Shown here in pieces: positions 61,925 to 64,000 of a DNA stretch of 64,000 nt (position 1 is the first letter of the stretch; each line of letters begins with the position of its first letter). The DNA lies in contig NKJG01000006.1 of the NCBI GenBank assembly GCA_002256395.1, positions 92,328 through 156,327 on the forward strand, given 5' to 3'. This DNA comes from Bacteroidetes bacterium B1(2017) (lineage in GTDB: Bacteria > Bacteroidota > Bacteroidia > UKL13-3). A program made the translations under genes and the position numbers. A model generated the notes under the pieces. It searched no databases, was not told the origin of the DNA, and was given only the letters and a program-made list of their open reading frames with translations.

Positions 61925-62087
61925 GAATAACCTACACTTGAAACCTGTTTCGGCATTGAGCGAGAGCAAGTTAATTCGCTCTATTTCTACACTTCCCACA
62001 ATTGCAAAATTCGCTTATCTTCGCGGCTTAATCAGAATTGAGTTGGAGTAGGTAATCACACTCACACCCCAACTCCAAACTGATTCT
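61925..62087. other. Intergenic with interrupted palindrome
   Basis: No gene seen. GAGTTGG (62039-62045) and CCAACTC (62069-62075), flanked by AATCAG/CTGATT, form an imperfect dyad just upstream of the broken tRNA copy. There is no T-run, so it is not called a terminator. Confidence 0.45.
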
Positions 62088-62104
62088 GCATCCATAGTTC
62101 AATG

Positions 62105-62133
62105 CCCGCCCGACCGAAGGTCTTACGGGCGGG
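62105..62133. repeat. 29-bp GC-rich palindrome, copy 1
   Basis: CCCGCCCG...CGGGCGGG arms (8 bp) enclose an inner dyad GACC-GAA-GGTC and TTA. Inserted in the D-loop of the tRNA copy. Far more GC-rich than its surroundings. Confidence 0.9.
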
Positions 62134-62151
62134 GATAGAATTTCAGATTCC

Positions 62152-62180
62152 CCCGCCCGAACGACGTTCTGTCGGGCGGG
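62152..62180. repeat. 29-bp GC-rich palindrome, copy 2
   Basis: Same arms CCCGCCCG...CGGGCGGG and same length, but a different inner dyad (GAACG-A-CGTTC, then TGT). Base changes inside the dyad are compensated, so secondary structure is what is conserved. Inserted in the anticodon. Confidence 0.9.
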
Positions 62181-62222
62181 GGTTCTGAAGATGGGGGTTC
62201 GATTGTTCTTAAAATAATATTT

Positions 62223-62294
62223 GCATCCATAGTTCAATGGATAGAATTTCAGATTCCGGTTCTGAAGATGGGGGTTCGAATCCCTTTGGGTGCA
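62223..62294 (+). tRNA. tRNA-Arg (anticodon CCG)
   Basis: 72 bases form a full cloverleaf: acceptor GCATCCA with TGGGTGC (one T-G pair) and discriminator A, D-arm around GTTCAATGGATAGAA, anticodon stem TTCAGA/TCTGAA with loop TTCCGGT (anticodon CCG) and T-arm GGGGTTCGAATCCC. No CCA is encoded. The 3' end is the left boundary of an inverted repeat and probably the attachment site of the neighbouring integrase. Confidence 0.95.
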
Positions 62295-62396
62295 CTACCT
62301 ATATCAAAATCTAATATATTAGTAATTTCAATATATTGGATTTTGATTGGAATTATTCAGACTTTGTTGGGCGTAGTGCCTGTCTCTATTGTCTTT
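62282..62396 (+). repeat. 115-bp perfect inverted repeat, left copy
   Basis: Identical to the reverse complement of 63773-63887 over 115 bases. It starts in the tRNA-Arg T-arm (CCCTTTGGGTGCACTACC) and ends with a mirror of the last 40 bases of the integrase gene. Together the copies bracket the integrase. Confidence 0.95.
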
Positions 62397-62576
62397 GGGA
62401 CTATTTTCAATCTATTTAGAAGCTTTTTGGTGGTTTTTGATTTTCTACGGATAATCTTCATTTTGGTGGATATTTAATAGACCTTTTGGTATGTTAAAAT
62501 GGAATGTAACCTAAAAAGCGTTAATATTCAGATATTCAATTGAAAAAAGCGATACAATTTCCACTAAAATAAATTT

Positions 62577-63812
62577 ATGGATACATTGTTTAAGCTTTCC
62601 TTTTTTTTGTATAAGTCAAAAAAAATGGTTGATGGGAAATGTCCTATCTATTTAAAAATTAGAAATGAGGATGGCATGTTTTATATCAGCACTAAAATTA
62701 GTGTTGAAGAAAAACTGTGGGATAGCACAAAAAATCTTATAAAAGGTTCATCCAATGATGTTGTTTCTAAAAATGACACCCTAAAAACAATTTTAGCATC
62801 TGCAAGAAATAGTATTGCTCGTTATAGCTTGACAGAAGGAAAAATATCACTTAAAAAGTTGAAAAATGAACTTACAGGTATCAATAAAAGAACAAATACT
62901 ATTTTGCTGTTATTTGATGAGGTTTTAAATACAATAAAGAAATTACAAAATAAAGATTACACCCCATCCACATTGAATAAGTATCAATTGACTTATGATA
63001 GAATAAGTGAATATATTAAGGCTAAATATAGATTAAATGATTTACCATTAACTGATTTGGATTATAAATTCATTTCAGAATTTGAGCAGTTTTTAAAAAT
63101 TCAATATAATAACAAACAAGGCACTGTTCATAAGCATTGCCAGAGATTAATTAAAGTTACTCGGATAGCTGTTGCCAACAACCTAATACGAAAGCATCCA
63201 TTTGCAGAATACAAAATCACATTGCCACCTAAAAATGTTACTTATTTAACCAAAGATGATTTGGATAAAATAGTTAATAAGCAATTTGTGTCGGAAAGAT
63301 TGAACAATATTAAAATGGCTTTTGTCTTTTGTTGTTATACGGGATTAGCATATACAGAGGTCAGAACATTAATGTTGAAGCATATTGTTAATGAAAATGA
63401 CGGTGAGAAGTGGATAGTAATGACAAGAAAAAAAACAAAGAAGGCTTATCGTGTCCCGCTTTTACCACAAGCTTTATCCATACTTGCTTTATATGATAAT
63501 CATCAATGTCGTATTTCAGGAAAGGCATTGCCAATTTTATCAAATGTTAAGTTTAATGAATATTTAAAAGAGGTAGCAGATATATGTGAAATTAATTTGA
63601 GATTGACAACTCATGTGGCTCGTAAAACTTTTGCTGTAACTATTTTACTTGCAAATGGGGTTAGTATTCCTGTTGTCGCTTCATTACTTAATCATTCGTC
63701 AATACAAGTTACAATGTCAACATATTCAGCCATTATTCCATCGCAAGTTATACAGGAATTTAAGACACTCAAAAAGACAATAGAGACAGGCACTACGCCC
63801 AACAAAGTCTGA
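62577..63812 (+). CDS. Tyrosine recombinase (phage/conjugative-type integrase)
   Basis: 411 residues. An N-terminal arm-binding domain (LSFFLYKSKKMVDGKCPIYL; residues 5-90) is followed by a SAM-like core-binding domain (about 105-205) and the catalytic domain (220-395). Catalytic residues: the Arg I site in TGLAYTEV is Ala (A258), as in several Bacteroidota integrases; a Lys around 286-289 (RKKTKK), H346 and R349 (THVARK), H373 (LLNHSS) and Y383 (STYSAI) are present. The last 40 bases lie in the right 115-bp inverted repeat. It is probably the integrase that uses the tRNA-Arg 3' end. Confidence 0.92.
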   Translation: MDTLFKLSFFLYKSKKMVDGKCPIYLKIRNEDGMFYISTKISVEEKLWDSTKNLIKGSSNDVVSKNDTLKTILASARNSIARYSLTEGKISLKKLKNELTGINKRTNTILLLFDEVLNTIKKLQNKDYTPSTLNKYQLTYDRISEYIKAKYRLNDLPLTDLDYKFISEFEQFLKIQYNNKQGTVHKHCQRLIKVTRIAVANNLIRKHPFAEYKITLPPKNVTYLTKDDLDKIVNKQFVSERLNNIKMAFVFCCYTGLAYTEVRTLMLKHIVNENDGEKWIVMTRKKTKKAYRVPLLPQALSILALYDNHQCRISGKALPILSNVKFNEYLKEVADICEINLRLTTHVARKTFAVTILLANGVSIPVVASLLNHSSIQVTMSTYSAIIPSQVIQEFKTLKKTIETGTTPNKV

Positions 63813-63887
63813 ATAATTCCAATCAAAATCCAATATATTGAAATTACTAATATATTAGATTTTGATATAGGTAGTGCACCCAAAGGG
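63773..63887 (-). repeat. 115-bp perfect inverted repeat, right copy
   Basis: Reverse complement of 62282-62396. It contains the last 40 bases of the integrase gene (stop at 63812) and, inverted, 13 bases of the tRNA-Arg 3' end (63875-63887). Beyond it, 63888-64000 shows no gene. Confidence 0.95.
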
Positions 63888-64000
63888 GGTATTACCCTAC
63901 CTATAAATATATCATGTAGCTATCAATGTTTTCAACTATTTCAAAGTTTTTTGGTAAGTGTATTGTTTTTCAAGGTATATCAAATTTCCACCAGTAATAC

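Larger units (their letters stand above)
62088..62202 (+). pseudogene. Broken tRNA-Arg copy with two 29-bp palindromic insertions
   Basis: Three blocks (62088-62104, 62134-62151, 62181-62202) are identical over 57 bases to the intact tRNA-Arg at 62223. They are separated by two 29-bp palindromes, one in the D-loop and one inside the anticodon between the second C and the G of CCG. After the T-arm GGTTCGA the sequence diverges, so the 3' acceptor half is missing. It cannot be a functional tRNA. Confidence 0.9.

Noticed and set aside
62268..62477. Small frame beginning MGVRIPLGALPISKSN and its near-copy at 63692-63883 (minus)
   Set aside because: Both are readings of the same 115-bp inverted repeat and tRNA tail; there is no ribosome-binding context or homology.

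Overview
The window comes from a Bacteroidota chromosome, most likely the Chitinophagales/Sphingobacteriia side. Evidence: AT-rich coding sequence, SusC/SusD proteins, many type 9 secretion (T9SS) C-terminal sorting domains, a triple-Tyr/propeller regulator, Bacteroidota-only families (IPExxxVDY, DUF2480), a TAnnTTTG-type promoter core and several lipoproteins. No rRNA, CRISPR array or classical insertion sequence was seen. The genus cannot be named from the sequence alone.

Layout. 1-5.7 kb: start of acpP (minus), then IPExxxVDY-pyk-lipoprotein-DUF2480, a small four-helix-bundle gene framed by 20-bp inverted repeats with an 18-copy heptamer array, a degenerate TrpF-like barrel and a Tat-exported class V aminotransferase. 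6-10.5 kb: membrane protein, LuxR-type response regulator, Cys/Met-metabolism PLP enzyme, DEAD-box helicase. 10.5-22.7 kb (all minus): a glycan-utilisation locus of regulator, SusC, SusD, a carbohydrate-binding T9SS protein and two GH30 enzymes, with an intrinsic terminator before the GH30 pair. 22.8-31.6 kb: two divergent, paralogous modules of an ECF sigma factor followed by a protein with one inner-membrane helix and a C-terminal beta-barrel, plus a seven-repeat PKD protein and lipoproteins.

31.6-42 kb: a complete [NiFe]-hydrogenase locus. A maturation operon (small HupE-like protein, hypA, hypB, hypF, hypC, hypD, hypE) reads left. The small subunit, large subunit, cytochrome b and maturation protease read right. 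The small subunit has all six cysteines of the oxygen-tolerant [4Fe-3S] proximal cluster, so the cell probably oxidises H2 in air and passes electrons to quinone. 42-48 kb: murF and two tandem FG-GAP/T9SS paralogues. 48-56 kb: kbl, then a TonB-dependent receptor and a large internally duplicated T9SS protein. The promoters of these last two carry the same five-unit, 11-bp-period TAAC array at the same distance from the -7 element, which suggests one PhoB/PhoP-class response regulator controls both.

56-62 kb: small envelope proteins, an NTF2-like/HxlR divergent pair and a secreted purple-acid-phosphatase-like enzyme. 62-64 kb: an integration hot spot. A tRNA-Arg(CCG) is preceded by a broken copy of itself carrying two 29-bp GC-rich palindromes (one in the D-loop, one inside the anticodon) and is followed by a tyrosine recombinase flanked by perfect 115-bp inverted repeats that begin inside the tRNA 3' end.
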